In this document: positions 33,566 through 42,902 of the stretch, piece by piece
How the letters are laid out: every line of letters starts with the position of its first letter
Position numbering within the stretch: the first letter of the stretch is position 1
From: Pseudomonas sp. PA15(2017)
GTDB lineage: Bacteria > Pseudomonadota > Gammaproteobacteria > Pseudomonadales > Pseudomonadaceae
Direction: 5' to 3'
NCBI RefSeq assembly: GCF_001945395.1
Contig: NZ_MSXV01000058.1
Coordinates: 30,224-78,130 of the forward strand
DNA length: 47,907 nt
Notes under the pieces: generated by a model
Databases searched by the model: none
What the model saw: only the letters and a program-made list of their open reading frames with translations
What the model was told of the DNA's origin: nothing
Translations under genes and position numbers: made by a program

Positions 33566-35713
33566 TCAAGTAACCGACACGCCAACACCTTGCAGGCGGC
33601 GTATCACCTCATCAGTGCTGATCCCTCGGGCGCGAGCAGTTTGCTCAACCTCAGCTTGCGTAACTGTCGCTCGCCGCGGCTGCTGAGCTGCCTGCCCACC
33701 ACTCTGTATCGCCTGCAACGCTGGCTGCAGCCACTCTTCGAATGACATCTCGCGTCGCCCGCCATCCGGCCCGGTCATTGGCTTTTCCTGCAACCCGCTG
33801 AACGCCTTGTACAGGTCGCCGATCAGCCGCTGCTGCTGGCTGCCGGCTTCCTGTTGCGCTTTCAGTCGGGCGTCTGGGTTCACCGATAGCGCGTTGTAGG
33901 CATCGAGCGCCTGGGCGCGCTGCTGCTCGGTAAGGCTGGTGTCGTTGATCTGCTGCCGCAGCTGATCGAGGCGCTGGCGATCCTGCATGCCCAGGTCGCC
34001 CTCCGCGATCTGCTGCTGCAGGCGCTGCTGGTTAAGGCCTTCCGTGCCCATGCGCTGCTGCTCGGCCTCACGGCGAACGACGCCATCTGCGCCTGCCTGC
34101 TGGGCCTGCTGCCGCGTAGCCTCGGTCGCAGCCTGGCGCGCATCGAGGCGAGCATTCTGAATGTCGGCCATGCTTGGCGACTTGGAGCTGTCGCGAACGA
34201 TGGTTACCCGGCCGCCACCTTCACCGATCTCACCGCGCCGGTTCTCGGCGATCATCTCCCGGCGGATCTCGTTTGCACGGTCGAAGCTCTCGATGGCTCG
34301 AGCAGCGTCGCCAGGCTCCCCAAACGACAGGGTGCCGCCCTTCCCGTCACCAACCCCGCCCATGCCACCCTTGGGCATGGTGCGCGCACCGCTCAGGTCG
34401 ACCGGGTCATTGCTGAACTCCAGGCCACCGCCTGCGCCTTTGCGCATGGCGATATCGTTGCCAGCCTGGGTGTAGCCGTTGCCAATCGGCGATGGCGCGA
34501 CAGATTTGCTGGGGCCGCTCGCTGGTGCTGCCGCTGGCAAAGCCTCACGCGTCAGGGCCTGAATTCGCTGGGGTGTCGTTGCAGGCTGGCCACCAGCCGA
34601 AGGCCCAGGAAGCAAAGGTGAAGGCGTAGCGGTTTTAGCTGGCCCAGCAGCATTGGGTGCTGCACTGCCAAGCGGCTTGACACCCAACGCTTCGCGTCCT
34701 GCTTCCTGCACATTGGCCAGCACACCACCGGCCTGACCAAGGCCGGATCTAATGCTTTCATTGGCCTCATCCCGGTAGCGCGATGCTCCACCAGGCAGGG
34801 TATTAGGATCACCCCCAACGAGGTTCGCAGCAGTGTTGCGGAGAGCATCACGCCCTGCAGCTATTGGCATACCGAGAGCCCCCACGGCCGCCTTACCAAG
34901 ACCAGCAGGCGCATCACTCAAACCTAACGGTTTTTCAGTACTGGCCTTCGGCTCAAGGGGCGGGGTAAGCCCGACAGCTCGCTTCCAACCGTCTACCAAG
35001 CCGCCATCTGCCAGGGCTTGGTGCGGCTGGGGGTCAGGTGGAATCAAACCTCGTTCGATGGCGATTTCACGCGACCGGCCAACAAGACCCAGGCGAGGCG
35101 CCTCCTGCTTCTCGGCTTTCGGCCAGTTGGGGTTGAATCCTGGCAGGCCGAAGCCTTTGCCAGCAGGCTCGCTCGGCTTCGTCTGGGCTGCGTGCTTGTA
35201 CGGCAGACCAAGGCCAGGCGCCTCGCGCTTTGGCGGCTTGGTCAGCCCGAAGCCCTTGCCACCACTCACCGCCCCGCCATCGGCGAAGAACTGACGCGGC
35301 CCCTCCTCGCTACTGCCATCGGCTGGCGTGTGGGTGGCGTTCTTCACCTGATCGAGGACGGCGGCGCCCAGCGCATGCACCTGCTCGGGCGGCATCTCGT
35401 ACTCACCATTGCTTAGGGCCACCGGCACGTCAGGCTGCTGGCGGAACTTGCCCGCCTTATAGTCCTGAAGCATCTGCAGGTTGATGCCGAGGCCTGGGCC
35501 ATTCGCCTTCTGACTGCGGACCTGCTCGATCATTTCCCGGCTGATGCCCAGGCCGCCGAGATTCTGCTCGCCAATGGCGGCAGTCGAGTCCGCCGGCATG
35601 ATGTAGCTGCCGGCCGGCACTTCCGTCTTGATCGAATCGGAGGTGCCGGTACCTGGCCCGGTGACTTTGCCGCCTTCGTTTAGGCGCTGGGGTAGTGGTC
35701 GAAGCCCGTACAT
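33566..35713 (-). CDS. Low-complexity phage structural protein (715 residues)
   Basis: Starts MYGLRPLPQRLNEGG at ATG 35713, with AGAGGA seven bases ahead; a longer frame adds 15 unlikely residues. The N-terminal 150 residues hold short motifs common in minor virion proteins (PAGSYIMPADS, LSNGEYEMPPEQ, FADGGAV). Two internal repeats, GKGFGL...EAPGLGL (152-170) and GKGFGL...EAPRLGL (185-210), lie in a Pro/Gly-rich linker. The C-terminal quarter is a Gln/Arg-rich coiled coil (RQAATEATRQQAQQAG, QQRLQQQIAEG). No enzyme motif is seen. Hairpin repeat copy 3 lies 56 nt before the start. Probably a virion or internal head protein; the precise role is unknown. Confidence 0.75.
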   Translation of the reverse strand: MYGLRPLPQRLNEGGKVTGPGTGTSDSIKTEVPAGSYIMPADSTAAIGEQNLGGLGISREMIEQVRSQKANGPGLGINLQMLQDYKAGKFRQQPDVPVALSNGEYEMPPEQVHALGAAVLDQVKNATHTPADGSSEEGPRQFFADGGAVSGGKGFGLTKPPKREAPGLGLPYKHAAQTKPSEPAGKGFGLPGFNPNWPKAEKQEAPRLGLVGRSREIAIERGLIPPDPQPHQALADGGLVDGWKRAVGLTPPLEPKASTEKPLGLSDAPAGLGKAAVGALGMPIAAGRDALRNTAANLVGGDPNTLPGGASRYRDEANESIRSGLGQAGGVLANVQEAGREALGVKPLGSAAPNAAGPAKTATPSPLLPGPSAGGQPATTPQRIQALTREALPAAAPASGPSKSVAPSPIGNGYTQAGNDIAMRKGAGGGLEFSNDPVDLSGARTMPKGGMGGVGDGKGGTLSFGEPGDAARAIESFDRANEIRREMIAENRRGEIGEGGGRVTIVRDSSKSPSMADIQNARLDARQAATEATRQQAQQAGADGVVRREAEQQRMGTEGLNQQRLQQQIAEGDLGMQDRQRLDQLRQQINDTSLTEQQRAQALDAYNALSVNPDARLKAQQEAGSQQQRLIGDLYKAFSGLQEKPMTGPDGGRREMSFEEWLQPALQAIQSGGQAAQQPRRATVTQAEVEQTARARGISTDEVIRRLQGVGVSVT

Positions 35714-35768
35714 GGCTGAATCCTCTGGTGGAATATCAGCATGCTGTTGCCAGATCAAAGGCGGGGCA

Positions 35769-35784
35769 AACCCTACAGGGGGCC
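35769..35784 (-). repeat. Prophage hairpin repeat, copy 3
   Basis: Minus strand GGCCCCCTGTAGGGTT, two bases different from copies 1 and 2 at the 5' end. It lies 56 nt before the start of the 715-residue gene. The outer pairs change to GGC...GCC, keeping a stem. Confidence 0.8.
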
Positions 35785-35797
35785 AGGGCTGAATTGA

Positions 35798-36283
35798 CTA
35801 TATGACTTCGACCGCCTTATCGAACTGAGTCCAAAAAGCCGTTGGGTCCGGAGGGGCCACACCGCCCTGGACGGCTACTACAGGGAGCATCTCGCGCGTC
35901 CCGAAAATTGATCGCAGTCTTTCATACACTTCAGGAAGCGTATTCTGTTCCCACTCGGGGTACGGTTGGTCTCCGCGAATTCCGAGGGTGTAGGGCTTGC
36001 CGCCTGAGCTGCTGGCGTCTGCCACCATGCTAAAGGTGTCGCCCACCGGATACCCTGAACCCGCGATTTCAGACCTCAAGGTAGAGCTTCCGGAAACACC
36101 GCTGAGTGTTACCCATTGAATGCTCTCGGCACCCAGCGCCACGCTGAACCCCGCCATCATTTGAGCTGGATAGTTCGCTGAACGGTCGGTGAACGTTTCC
36201 GCGTCAAAGTCAGATATTTGAAATGAGTATGCCGAAGCAGTTTCCAGATTGATGGCGGGCTGCAGGATGAAGACCTTGCTCAT
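35798..36283 (-). CDS. Phage protein, unknown (161 residues)
   Basis: MSKVFILQPAINLETASAYSFQISDFDAETFTDRS begins a beta-rich protein of 161 residues. It has Gly/Ser/Thr-rich strands (LSGVSGSSTLRSEIAGSGYPVG) and a helical C-terminus (LPEVYERLRSIFG). No family recognised. Its start overlaps the previous gene's stop by ATGA, so it is translated with the tail-gene operon. A minor virion or tail-tip accessory is the simplest reading. Confidence 0.7.
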   Translation of the reverse strand: MSKVFILQPAINLETASAYSFQISDFDAETFTDRSANYPAQMMAGFSVALGAESIQWVTLSGVSGSSTLRSEIAGSGYPVGDTFSMVADASSSGGKPYTLGIRGDQPYPEWEQNTLPEVYERLRSIFGTREMLPVVAVQGGVAPPDPTAFWTQFDKAVEVI

Positions 36284-37218
36284 ACTTCCTCACCCATAGT
36301 CACCAGGCGCAAGGTATCGCCAATCAACGCAATACCAACGTGCGACCTCGATATGCTGCCCTCCAAACCGTAGAAGGGGCTGATCAAGGCCTCTGTCTCT
36401 TTGACTACAACCAGACGGTCAGCGTCGGAAGAGTAGTATTCTTGGTGCGTAGTGACGAAAACCAGCTCCCCATCGTTATTCCACACGATGTTCGCCGACG
36501 ATAGAGGCGGCACCTTCTGGATCTGATAGCTGCGAAACACCGCTGCAGGGGCAGGTACAACGCCATACGGCGCTGGCTCAGCGCGCATCAAACGCACCTC
36601 GATGTTGTATCCCTCTACACTGTCTTCTTCCTGATCCGCCACGATGTAATAAGCCATCTTGTCTGGCCCCAATGTCACAGTGCCTGGCGGGTTCGGCGTT
36701 CGTATCAAGTTCAACGTCTCCGTTCCATCCGGCTCTTTGTGATACAGCCAACTAAGGTCGACCGAAGGATCAAACATTGGGTCATAGGTGATGCTGGGGT
36801 GGCGAGGCATTGATGCTTGGTCTGAGAAGAATGTAAGCACTGTAATCAGACCGAACTCTGTAGCGGGACCAGTTGCACTTTGCTCTGCGATTTCGATGGT
36901 GTTCGGGGTGAGTGACCCCAGGCCGGCAAACGAAATGTACCCCGTATAATCTCCGGCCTCCCCAGCTACCAGGATAAGATCGGTGGAGTACAGCCCGCCT
37001 GGCCCGTCCACCTCAAGATAAATGTCGTACGTTGAGTCAGCCACGAACGGGGTATCTATCTGCCCTTGGGCCGCGTCACCGTCGACAGATAAGATCAGCG
37101 TCTCCCCGCCTACCGCGAGACGTACTCTTGATACACCTGCTCCTTCGAGCCCCGCAGCATTGAGCTGTATGTCGCCGGCAGCGGTGGTGATCAGGTAATC
37201 GACCGATAATTTGGACAT
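36280..37218 (-). CDS. Phage beta-rich protein, unknown (312 residues)
   Basis: MSKLSVDYLITTAAGDIQLNAAG starts a 312-residue protein whose first 105 residues look like an immunoglobulin-like or fibronectin-like beta domain (GETLILSVDGDAAQGQIDTPFVADSTYDIYLEVDGPGGLYSTDLILV). The rest has repeated strands with aromatic and Pro residues. AGGTGG precedes the ATG. It overlaps the next gene by 4 bp. Probably a tail or capsid-decoration protein; I cannot name it. Confidence 0.7.
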   Translation of the reverse strand: MSKLSVDYLITTAAGDIQLNAAGLEGAGVSRVRLAVGGETLILSVDGDAAQGQIDTPFVADSTYDIYLEVDGPGGLYSTDLILVAGEAGDYTGYISFAGLGSLTPNTIEIAEQSATGPATEFGLITVLTFFSDQASMPRHPSITYDPMFDPSVDLSWLYHKEPDGTETLNLIRTPNPPGTVTLGPDKMAYYIVADQEEDSVEGYNIEVRLMRAEPAPYGVVPAPAAVFRSYQIQKVPPLSSANIVWNNDGELVFVTTHQEYYSSDADRLVVVKETEALISPFYGLEGSISRSHVGIALIGDTLRLVTMGEEV

Positions 37219-37225
37219 AGCCCAC

Positions 37226-39094
37226 CTAAATTCGTGATTGGATTATGTTGCCAGCGTGCATGACGCCAGCTGGAGAGCCGTAGTCGGCAATCTTGGTCCA
37301 CGTCGCGCCTGAATCTGCGCTTATCCAGGTGTCCCCTTGCTCCGTTCCGGGCTCAGTTGCTGCTTGGGCAGACCCTCCCCTTGTCGCCAGTATCGACGCC
37401 AGCGCCTGCGAGTCAGGGTCTTCTGGTGAGAGGCAAACCGGCCGTCCCAGAATCAGCGGGGAAAATACGGTCTCTATCTCTGGATCTATCACACCCACTA
37501 CAGCAACGGAGTTGGCATTGATGTCGTATACCGCAGCAGCCCAATCCCCGGCCGCGATGGTCGTCGACCCCATCCTGCTGCTCACGTAAAACAGATACTT
37601 GCCGTTGCCGATGTAGCAAACCTGGCTCCCACCGGCTCCCTCCGCCCCCCAATTGTCCACGGCACCTGGCCTGCCGGTGCTGTAGTAGAAGGCGGAACTG
37701 GCGCCAAGGCATTGAAAGAACGAAACGTCGTCGCTGTACACCACCCGCGCCACATCCTCGCCAATGAGGATCACGTCGAAATTTGATGGGCGGTTGAGAT
37801 ACGGCGTGCTGAATACGATCACGACCGCAGTCTGCCCATCCGTGGCCATGCCGATGGGAGCCTTCATATCGTGGGGGCCGGTGTTAACATCGAAAGCGTC
37901 CTGTATGACCTGCGAACGCAGCCGAATCCCCTGGCGGTCTACCCAATGAATATCCAGCGACGCATATCGGCGCACGTTTCCTAGCGGGTCGGGGTAAGCG
38001 CGGCCGTCCGTGCTTACCATGAACGCATCCACAAATACGGCGGTTCCGGAATTCAATACCTCGCCACCAGTTCTCAAATGGGCGTTGTACAAGTAGCCGT
38101 TATCTACCCTGCGCGGGCGACGGTAGGGATTGTCTGCCTCCTGATGGTCAATCAGAAACTGAGCGGTCACCGTAGCGGCTCTTTCCTCTATGGCCACTCT
38201 GACGGTTACCACCCATATTCCACGAGCGCCGTAACTGTCATTGTCATCGATCATGTCGACGACCACTTGTGACCAAAGCGTCGCCCGGTAGAAGGCCTTA
38301 TCCTCGCCGTCCACCGACTCGACATACCGCTCCGCTACATGCTCCTGCCACGGAACCTGCGCCCAGGAGTAATAGGTTTGGGTGTTGTCAGCTGGGTCGT
38401 ACGGCGGTGGCGACTGGCGCATGCTGAATGGCAAAGCGCCAAGCTGCCTTAGGAATGAGTCATCGATCTGGATCGTCAGCATAGCCAATGGCGAAGTACT
38501 CGGATCTGAGTTCTGCCGACTCCACCCATTGGGCTGCAGTGCAAACCTTGCTCGGTAGAGCTGCGGCGCCAGGACCAGGATCTGATACAGCACCACTGCA
38601 CTCCGATCTACGAACGCCGCCAAGTTGACCTGGTAAGGCTCCGGCATATACATCCGGTTGTAGCCTCTCAGGTGTCCCAAGTTCCGAACCGTAAAAGCAG
38701 TTTCTGCTGTGAAAGTTGGCGCACTGTAGCTAGGCAGCAACGCCTCGCCGAGGCGGTACAATCCTTGAGGCCTGGCCACTAAGAACTCGTCGGTGATAGT
38801 GACGGGCTCAATCTTGACCCTTCCGTTGAGGGCATCCCTGCCCTGCGGCAGCTCGATCACCAGAGAGTCAGCCAGATCTGTCGGGGCGGCTACCTTCATC
38901 GTGCCGACCACAACCAGCCAAGCAGGAGGGTCGTACACTTCAGCCGAATAGTTTTTACCGACCCGCCGTCCGCGCACAATGAAGCCGTCGAAGAATTCGT
39001 GCTTGATCCCAAAGCGGCTGACGATTGATTTGGCGAGCTTCGCAGCTCGCCTCAGCAGGTACGAGCCGCTGGCGGTGTTCGTCTTGCGAATCAT
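37226..39094 (-). CDS. Phage virion protein with C-terminal BNR-like repeat (622 residues)
   Basis: Begins MIRKTNTASGSYLLRRAAKLAKSIVSRFG with a basic amphipathic helix, then long beta-rich stretches (EVYDPPAWLVVVGTMKVAAP; RRVDNGYLYNAHLRTGGEVLNSGT). The C-terminal end contains TWISADSGATWTKIADYG, the Asp-box (BNR) signature of sialidase-like beta propellers. No catalytic sialidase residues can be assigned, and a structural or receptor-binding propeller is more likely. It overlaps the upstream gene by ATGA. Likely a tail or baseplate component. Confidence 0.72.
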   Translation of the reverse strand: MIRKTNTASGSYLLRRAAKLAKSIVSRFGIKHEFFDGFIVRGRRVGKNYSAEVYDPPAWLVVVGTMKVAAPTDLADSLVIELPQGRDALNGRVKIEPVTITDEFLVARPQGLYRLGEALLPSYSAPTFTAETAFTVRNLGHLRGYNRMYMPEPYQVNLAAFVDRSAVVLYQILVLAPQLYRARFALQPNGWSRQNSDPSTSPLAMLTIQIDDSFLRQLGALPFSMRQSPPPYDPADNTQTYYSWAQVPWQEHVAERYVESVDGEDKAFYRATLWSQVVVDMIDDNDSYGARGIWVVTVRVAIEERAATVTAQFLIDHQEADNPYRRPRRVDNGYLYNAHLRTGGEVLNSGTAVFVDAFMVSTDGRAYPDPLGNVRRYASLDIHWVDRQGIRLRSQVIQDAFDVNTGPHDMKAPIGMATDGQTAVVIVFSTPYLNRPSNFDVILIGEDVARVVYSDDVSFFQCLGASSAFYYSTGRPGAVDNWGAEGAGGSQVCYIGNGKYLFYVSSRMGSTTIAAGDWAAAVYDINANSVAVVGVIDPEIETVFSPLILGRPVCLSPEDPDSQALASILATRGGSAQAATEPGTEQGDTWISADSGATWTKIADYGSPAGVMHAGNIIQSRI

Positions 39095-40032
39095 GCACCA
39101 CCAGAGGAAATTTCAGCATTGAGGGTCGACGCAGCACTCGATGCAGCGGCAGCGACATCACCATAGGCCCGGGCGGCCTGGGCAAGCGCCGCATTGCGCG
39201 TGTCCCCTGATGCTGAAGCCACTCGTATGCGCTGGCTGTCCAAGCGGCCGTTCATGCGCAGGTTTGCCGCCTGCAGGCGCAGCTCCTCGAAACCGAGTTG
39301 CACGTTGTAATAGCTGGCCATCGCCCCCTGGAAAGTCGCATAGGCCTGTGTCTTGATACGGCTGGCTTCCAGATCTCGATTGGGCAAATCAACCCACTGG
39401 CGATAGAAGTCCGCCATCGCATGAAGCACGCCCTGTTTCAGGCGGATCGCCTGCTCGCCAGCGAACTTCAGTAGGTCGAGCTTGAGCTCGGCATCCTTGA
39501 TCGTTTGCGCGCGGTTCACGTCACCGATCGCGTCTGCAGCTGCGCGCTCGACCTGAACGAGCGCGGCAACCTGGGCGCCCACCGGTGCGCTGAATCCTCG
39601 CGCGCTGAATTCGGTATGGATCTGTCGAACCGCACTATTGCGGGCTCGATACTCGCGATCCCGGCTCTCATGCCAGATCGCTTCGAACACCTCTTTATTC
39701 AGGCCAAACGGCTGCTGGCCGGTGATGATGCCCACCAACCATTCCTCTGGCGAAGTACGCAGCGACGCGTTGATCTCAGGGAAGTACTTGTCGATCCACT
39801 TCTCGCTTTCGTTGTCCAGGAAGCGCAGCGTCGAGCTGGAATTGTCCGGGCTCAGCAGATCGCTCAGCCTTGCTGGTGCCTGCAGGCTGGGTTGGCTGAT
39901 CGAATGGCCCAGATCCGCCCCAGTCACCGATGGAATGAATGACGAGATACGGCCTTCAGCTGCGCGGGCATTCGTAAGCGCGCCCTGGGCGAAGTCCATC
40001 AGTTGCTGAATGTTGTCGTCAATCGTCGCCAT
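39091..40032 (-). CDS. Phage alpha-helical protein (313 residues)
   Basis: MATIDDNIQQLMDFAQGALTNARAAEGRISS starts a largely helical protein; an in-frame TTG one codon earlier is not needed. The middle has WHESRDREYRARNSAVRQIHTEFSARGFSAPVGAQ, which suggests an elongated bundle. A long helical region with Gln and Ala follows (FQGAMASYYNVQLGFEELRLQAANLRMNGRLDSQRIRVASASG). No enzyme motif seen. It overlaps both neighbours by 1 and 4 bases, showing a tightly coupled operon. It may be an internal virion or tail-assembly protein; this is inference. Confidence 0.7.
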   Translation of the reverse strand: MATIDDNIQQLMDFAQGALTNARAAEGRISSFIPSVTGADLGHSISQPSLQAPARLSDLLSPDNSSSTLRFLDNESEKWIDKYFPEINASLRTSPEEWLVGIITGQQPFGLNKEVFEAIWHESRDREYRARNSAVRQIHTEFSARGFSAPVGAQVAALVQVERAAADAIGDVNRAQTIKDAELKLDLLKFAGEQAIRLKQGVLHAMADFYRQWVDLPNRDLEASRIKTQAYATFQGAMASYYNVQLGFEELRLQAANLRMNGRLDSQRIRVASASGDTRNAALAQAARAYGDVAAAASSAASTLNAEISSGGA

Positions 40033-41936
40033 CAACGTGTCCTGTAGCCAGAGCCGCGGCGCTGGGTAGCGCCTACGAGCAGTTCGAAGGAGTCCACCTC
40101 TGCATAGGACGCATCTGCGACCTCCAGCTGGATGGACCAGTTTCTGGCCGCCACCCCCTTGGCCAGCGTTGATCTCTTCACGCTTCCATCGCCGCTGACA
40201 CGATAAACCCTCTCCGCGCCGTCATCGCCTCGCACACGCAGGTAGCACTGTCCGTCGGTTCGAAGCCCCAGGTAGGCCATTTCCGCGCGCTTGACGTGGG
40301 AGTCGCCGAAATCCGAGGTTCCAAAGTCGATCAGCGCATTGATCAGCTCGCCGTTGTCTGTGGCATCACCGATGCGATACAGGCCGTCTGATCGAATCCC
40401 GTACGTCACGCCATCCACAGTCGCAAAGGCTTGGAAGTCGAACCCCTCGTAAGTTGTTGGCGCACCTGTGAGGGCGTTGACCGCGTACTGGATCGCCTGA
40501 TGCCGTGCTGTTGACGTGGAGCTGAACACCGCCACGCTATCCATGGCCATCAGCTCCATCATCTGGCCGAACGAACTCGCCGATGCAACCCGCACAGCAT
40601 CCATGGTGCTGAGTTCCAACACGATCGTGAGCGTGGCCGAAGACGCGATGCCCAACCTATCGATGCCGAGGAGCAGCAGCGCCGCATCCAGCTGGCTAGA
40701 GTCGGCAGCTATGACGTTGTCCATCCCGTCATATTCGCCATCTGCCATGTACGGCGCACCGCTTCGGATATAAGCAACGAGCGGCTTCGCGGCGCGCACG
40801 TAAGCAAGTGGCCGGTCCGTCGCCAAGGCAGCGATCGCCGGCAACCTCGCTCTCACGGTCAAGACTCCACCGCTTCGCAGGTTCATGCTCACAATCGGGG
40901 GTGGCATGATCGCCACCAGTTGGTTCGGTACCCGCTCCAAAAAACCAAGCGTTGCCCGCATCCTTGCTCGAGGCAGCACCCCGGACATGATCGCGATGGG
41001 GCGATCTGCAGCTAGCATGGCCGGGTGCGGCACGAGGGCAGAGAACCGGGAAACCCCGTGAATTCTCCGCAACGCCGCAATCAGCAAGGGTTTGGGAATA
41101 TCCGCCATCACACCAGCTACTGGCGCGTCAGATGCAAGCATCCGCCACCGCGGAGCCTCAGCGTAGACGTTGATCACCTGGGCCAGCGCCTTAATGCTTG
41201 GCGCATCCACTGCATCGCCCAAGCTGTAGAGCAGCGCCGCCCCGAACACTTCTCCAGCGATCGGCACTGACGAGATATACACCTGGTTCCCATTGATCCA
41301 GTACGAGACCTTTCCGGCCTCACGCCTCACCGTTACCCGAGCCTGCGCAGGCAGAGAGCCACGGGCCTTGGTGGCGCCCTGCTCCACCACCGTCCACTCA
41401 CCTTGGCGCGCCACCACTGAATGCGTCATGGCGCCGTAGGTGTGGTTGTACGAGCGGCGTCCGAATCCAAACTGCGTCGCTACAAGAGATGCCGCCAAGG
41501 TTCCCGAAAACTCACCGAAATTCGGCACCGGGCTGCGCGATCGAGCGCCAGCGTTCCACCCCGTATTGGCTTGGTAATCGGTGCGCGCGGGTGATCCGGC
41601 GCGTCCTGGCAGTTCCGGATAACAGGTGGTGATGTTCTGAAATCGGGGGGTAAGCGAACTGCCCGAGCTCGATCCCGGCGAGCTTTTACCTGGTGGTGGG
41701 ATGTATACCCAAGACCCGCCAGTCATCGCACCGCCATACGATGGGTTGTTCGCCGGGTTCGAAGGCGCGTACACCATACTCCCAGAAGATCTCCCAGACG
41801 ATCCAGACGAACTGCCTGAGGCCCTCGAATACCCCACCCTCTGCGCCTGCGTAACGCAAAAGGCAGGTCGCGTAGGTATAGGGGTTACCTCGGCGACATA
41901 AATGGCTGTTGGGGTCTTGAATAGGCGGTTGGCCAC
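40032..41936 (-). CDS. Phage tail protein with Ser/Gly-rich linker (634 residues)
   Basis: Starts with GTG 41936 (MANRLFKTPTAIYVAEVTP), with GGAG about ten bases ahead. Residues 35-95 are a Ser/Gly/Pro/Tyr-rich linker (SGSSSGSSGRSSGS). Then come a concanavalin-like beta region (GKVSYWINGNQVYISSVPIAG) and the end FDFQAFATVDGVTYGIRSDGLYRIGD, which resembles a small repeat of tail-fibre type. The last 110 residues are rich in charged beta strands. A tail fibre or receptor-binding-type function is plausible; no exact match is known to me. Confidence 0.7.
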   Translation of the reverse strand: MANRLFKTPTAIYVAEVTPIPTRPAFCVTQAQRVGYSRASGSSSGSSGRSSGSMVYAPSNPANNPSYGGAMTGGSWVYIPPPGKSSPGSSSGSSLTPRFQNITTCYPELPGRAGSPARTDYQANTGWNAGARSRSPVPNFGEFSGTLAASLVATQFGFGRRSYNHTYGAMTHSVVARQGEWTVVEQGATKARGSLPAQARVTVRREAGKVSYWINGNQVYISSVPIAGEVFGAALLYSLGDAVDAPSIKALAQVINVYAEAPRWRMLASDAPVAGVMADIPKPLLIAALRRIHGVSRFSALVPHPAMLAADRPIAIMSGVLPRARMRATLGFLERVPNQLVAIMPPPIVSMNLRSGGVLTVRARLPAIAALATDRPLAYVRAAKPLVAYIRSGAPYMADGEYDGMDNVIAADSSQLDAALLLLGIDRLGIASSATLTIVLELSTMDAVRVASASSFGQMMELMAMDSVAVFSSTSTARHQAIQYAVNALTGAPTTYEGFDFQAFATVDGVTYGIRSDGLYRIGDATDNGELINALIDFGTSDFGDSHVKRAEMAYLGLRTDGQCYLRVRGDDGAERVYRVSGDGSVKRSTLAKGVAARNWSIQLEVADASYAEVDSFELLVGATQRRGSGYRTR

Positions 41937-41939
41937 AGA

Positions 41940-42383
41940 TCACTGCTCCGGGATAGCGATCTGAAAGAAGTCGAACGACTGAGGCGCTCCAGTGATCAGC
42001 GGCAGTTCTGTAATCACCATGTCGTTACCAGGTGAACCAGCAGTTCCTTGAAGTCGCACGTCAGTAGTGCCGGCATTGCCGGTGTCGCCGGGCTTGACCA
42101 GTCGGAAGAATGTCGGCGACCCATTGGCGATCACAGTACCCGTCCAGTTTTCCGCGACCGACTTCGACAGTACGCCGTTCGGCGCGGCCGACTCGAACGT
42201 CAAGGGCGTCCCTGTCCCGCCTGCAGATATCTCGGCGAGCAGTACGGCACTGCCAATTGCCGAGTCAGGGCTCACCGGCACCGATCCGCTGTAGATGCGA
42301 ACCACGCACTCGTTTAGCAAGGTGCGAAGCGGACCGGACACCACAAGTCCTTCTCGCAGCGCAGTGCTGAATTTGATAGCCAT
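41940..42383 (-). CDS. Phage structural protein (147 residues)
   Basis: MAIKFSTALREGLVVSGPLRTLLNECVVRIYSGSVPVSPDSA is a recognisable beginning of a small family of phage virion proteins (MAIKFSTALRE.., IYSG.., LLAEISAGG). The body is beta-rich with a Gly/Thr-rich loop (LVKPGDTGNAGTTDVRLQGTAGSPG). GGAGAG precedes the start. Its GTG-started neighbour follows after 3 bp. Probably a tail component of the same complex as the genes beside it. Confidence 0.75.
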   Translation of the reverse strand: MAIKFSTALREGLVVSGPLRTLLNECVVRIYSGSVPVSPDSAIGSAVLLAEISAGGTGTPLTFESAAPNGVLSKSVAENWTGTVIANGSPTFFRLVKPGDTGNAGTTDVRLQGTAGSPGNDMVITELPLITGAPQSFDFFQIAIPEQ

Positions 42384-42392
42384 GGGGCTCTC

Positions 42393-42902
42393 CTAGTTGG
42401 TGGGGATGTATGTGATTCCGCAGACCAGCTTGGCGTCCAGATCCACGGACAACTGCTTGGCGGTGGAGAACCGGACAACCGATAGCAACAGGCCGCTGTT
42501 GGCGCCCTTGGTCTGGTTCGAAACGATGAATGAGCCGTACACCGTCGCATCTTTGGTCGGCGTGAAAACGGCTTTCGAAGCCAGGTTGTCGTAGGTGCCG
42601 TCGTTGTAGCTACGCAGCCACTCGGGCCGCGTCGGCTCGGAATAGTCGAGAAATTCGCCCATAATCGCGGGGATATCCGCGGCGCTGGTATTGGCAGACG
42701 CCAGAAAGTTCTTGGTGAACAGGCCGCAGTAGAACGCGGGAATCGACGCGACATCTCCAAAAGGAGCCTGAGCCAGAAAGTCCAGGCCAGCCTGTGGGAT
42801 ACGGTTGTGCTTGACCTCTCTGTGCACCAGCTCGCCGGTGCGTCGATCAAACAGCTGCAGCTCGTGGCGGAAGCCCAGGATGTTCAGGGTGTCGTGGCTC
42901 AT
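42393..42902 (-). CDS. Phage structural protein (169 residues)
   Basis: MSHDTLNILGFRHELQLFDRRTGELVHREVKHNRIPQAGLDFLAQAPFGD is a beta-rich, 169-residue protein of unknown fold; the end (LSVDLDAKLVCGITYIPTN) is hydrophobic. Its start overlaps the stop codon of the gene upstream (TAATG), and the next start is 9 bp downstream. No known motif. It is probably a minor tail or virion protein. Confidence 0.72.
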   Translation of the reverse strand: MSHDTLNILGFRHELQLFDRRTGELVHREVKHNRIPQAGLDFLAQAPFGDVASIPAFYCGLFTKNFLASANTSAADIPAIMGEFLDYSEPTRPEWLRSYNDGTYDNLASKAVFTPTKDATVYGSFIVSNQTKGANSGLLLSVVRFSTAKQLSVDLDAKLVCGITYIPTN

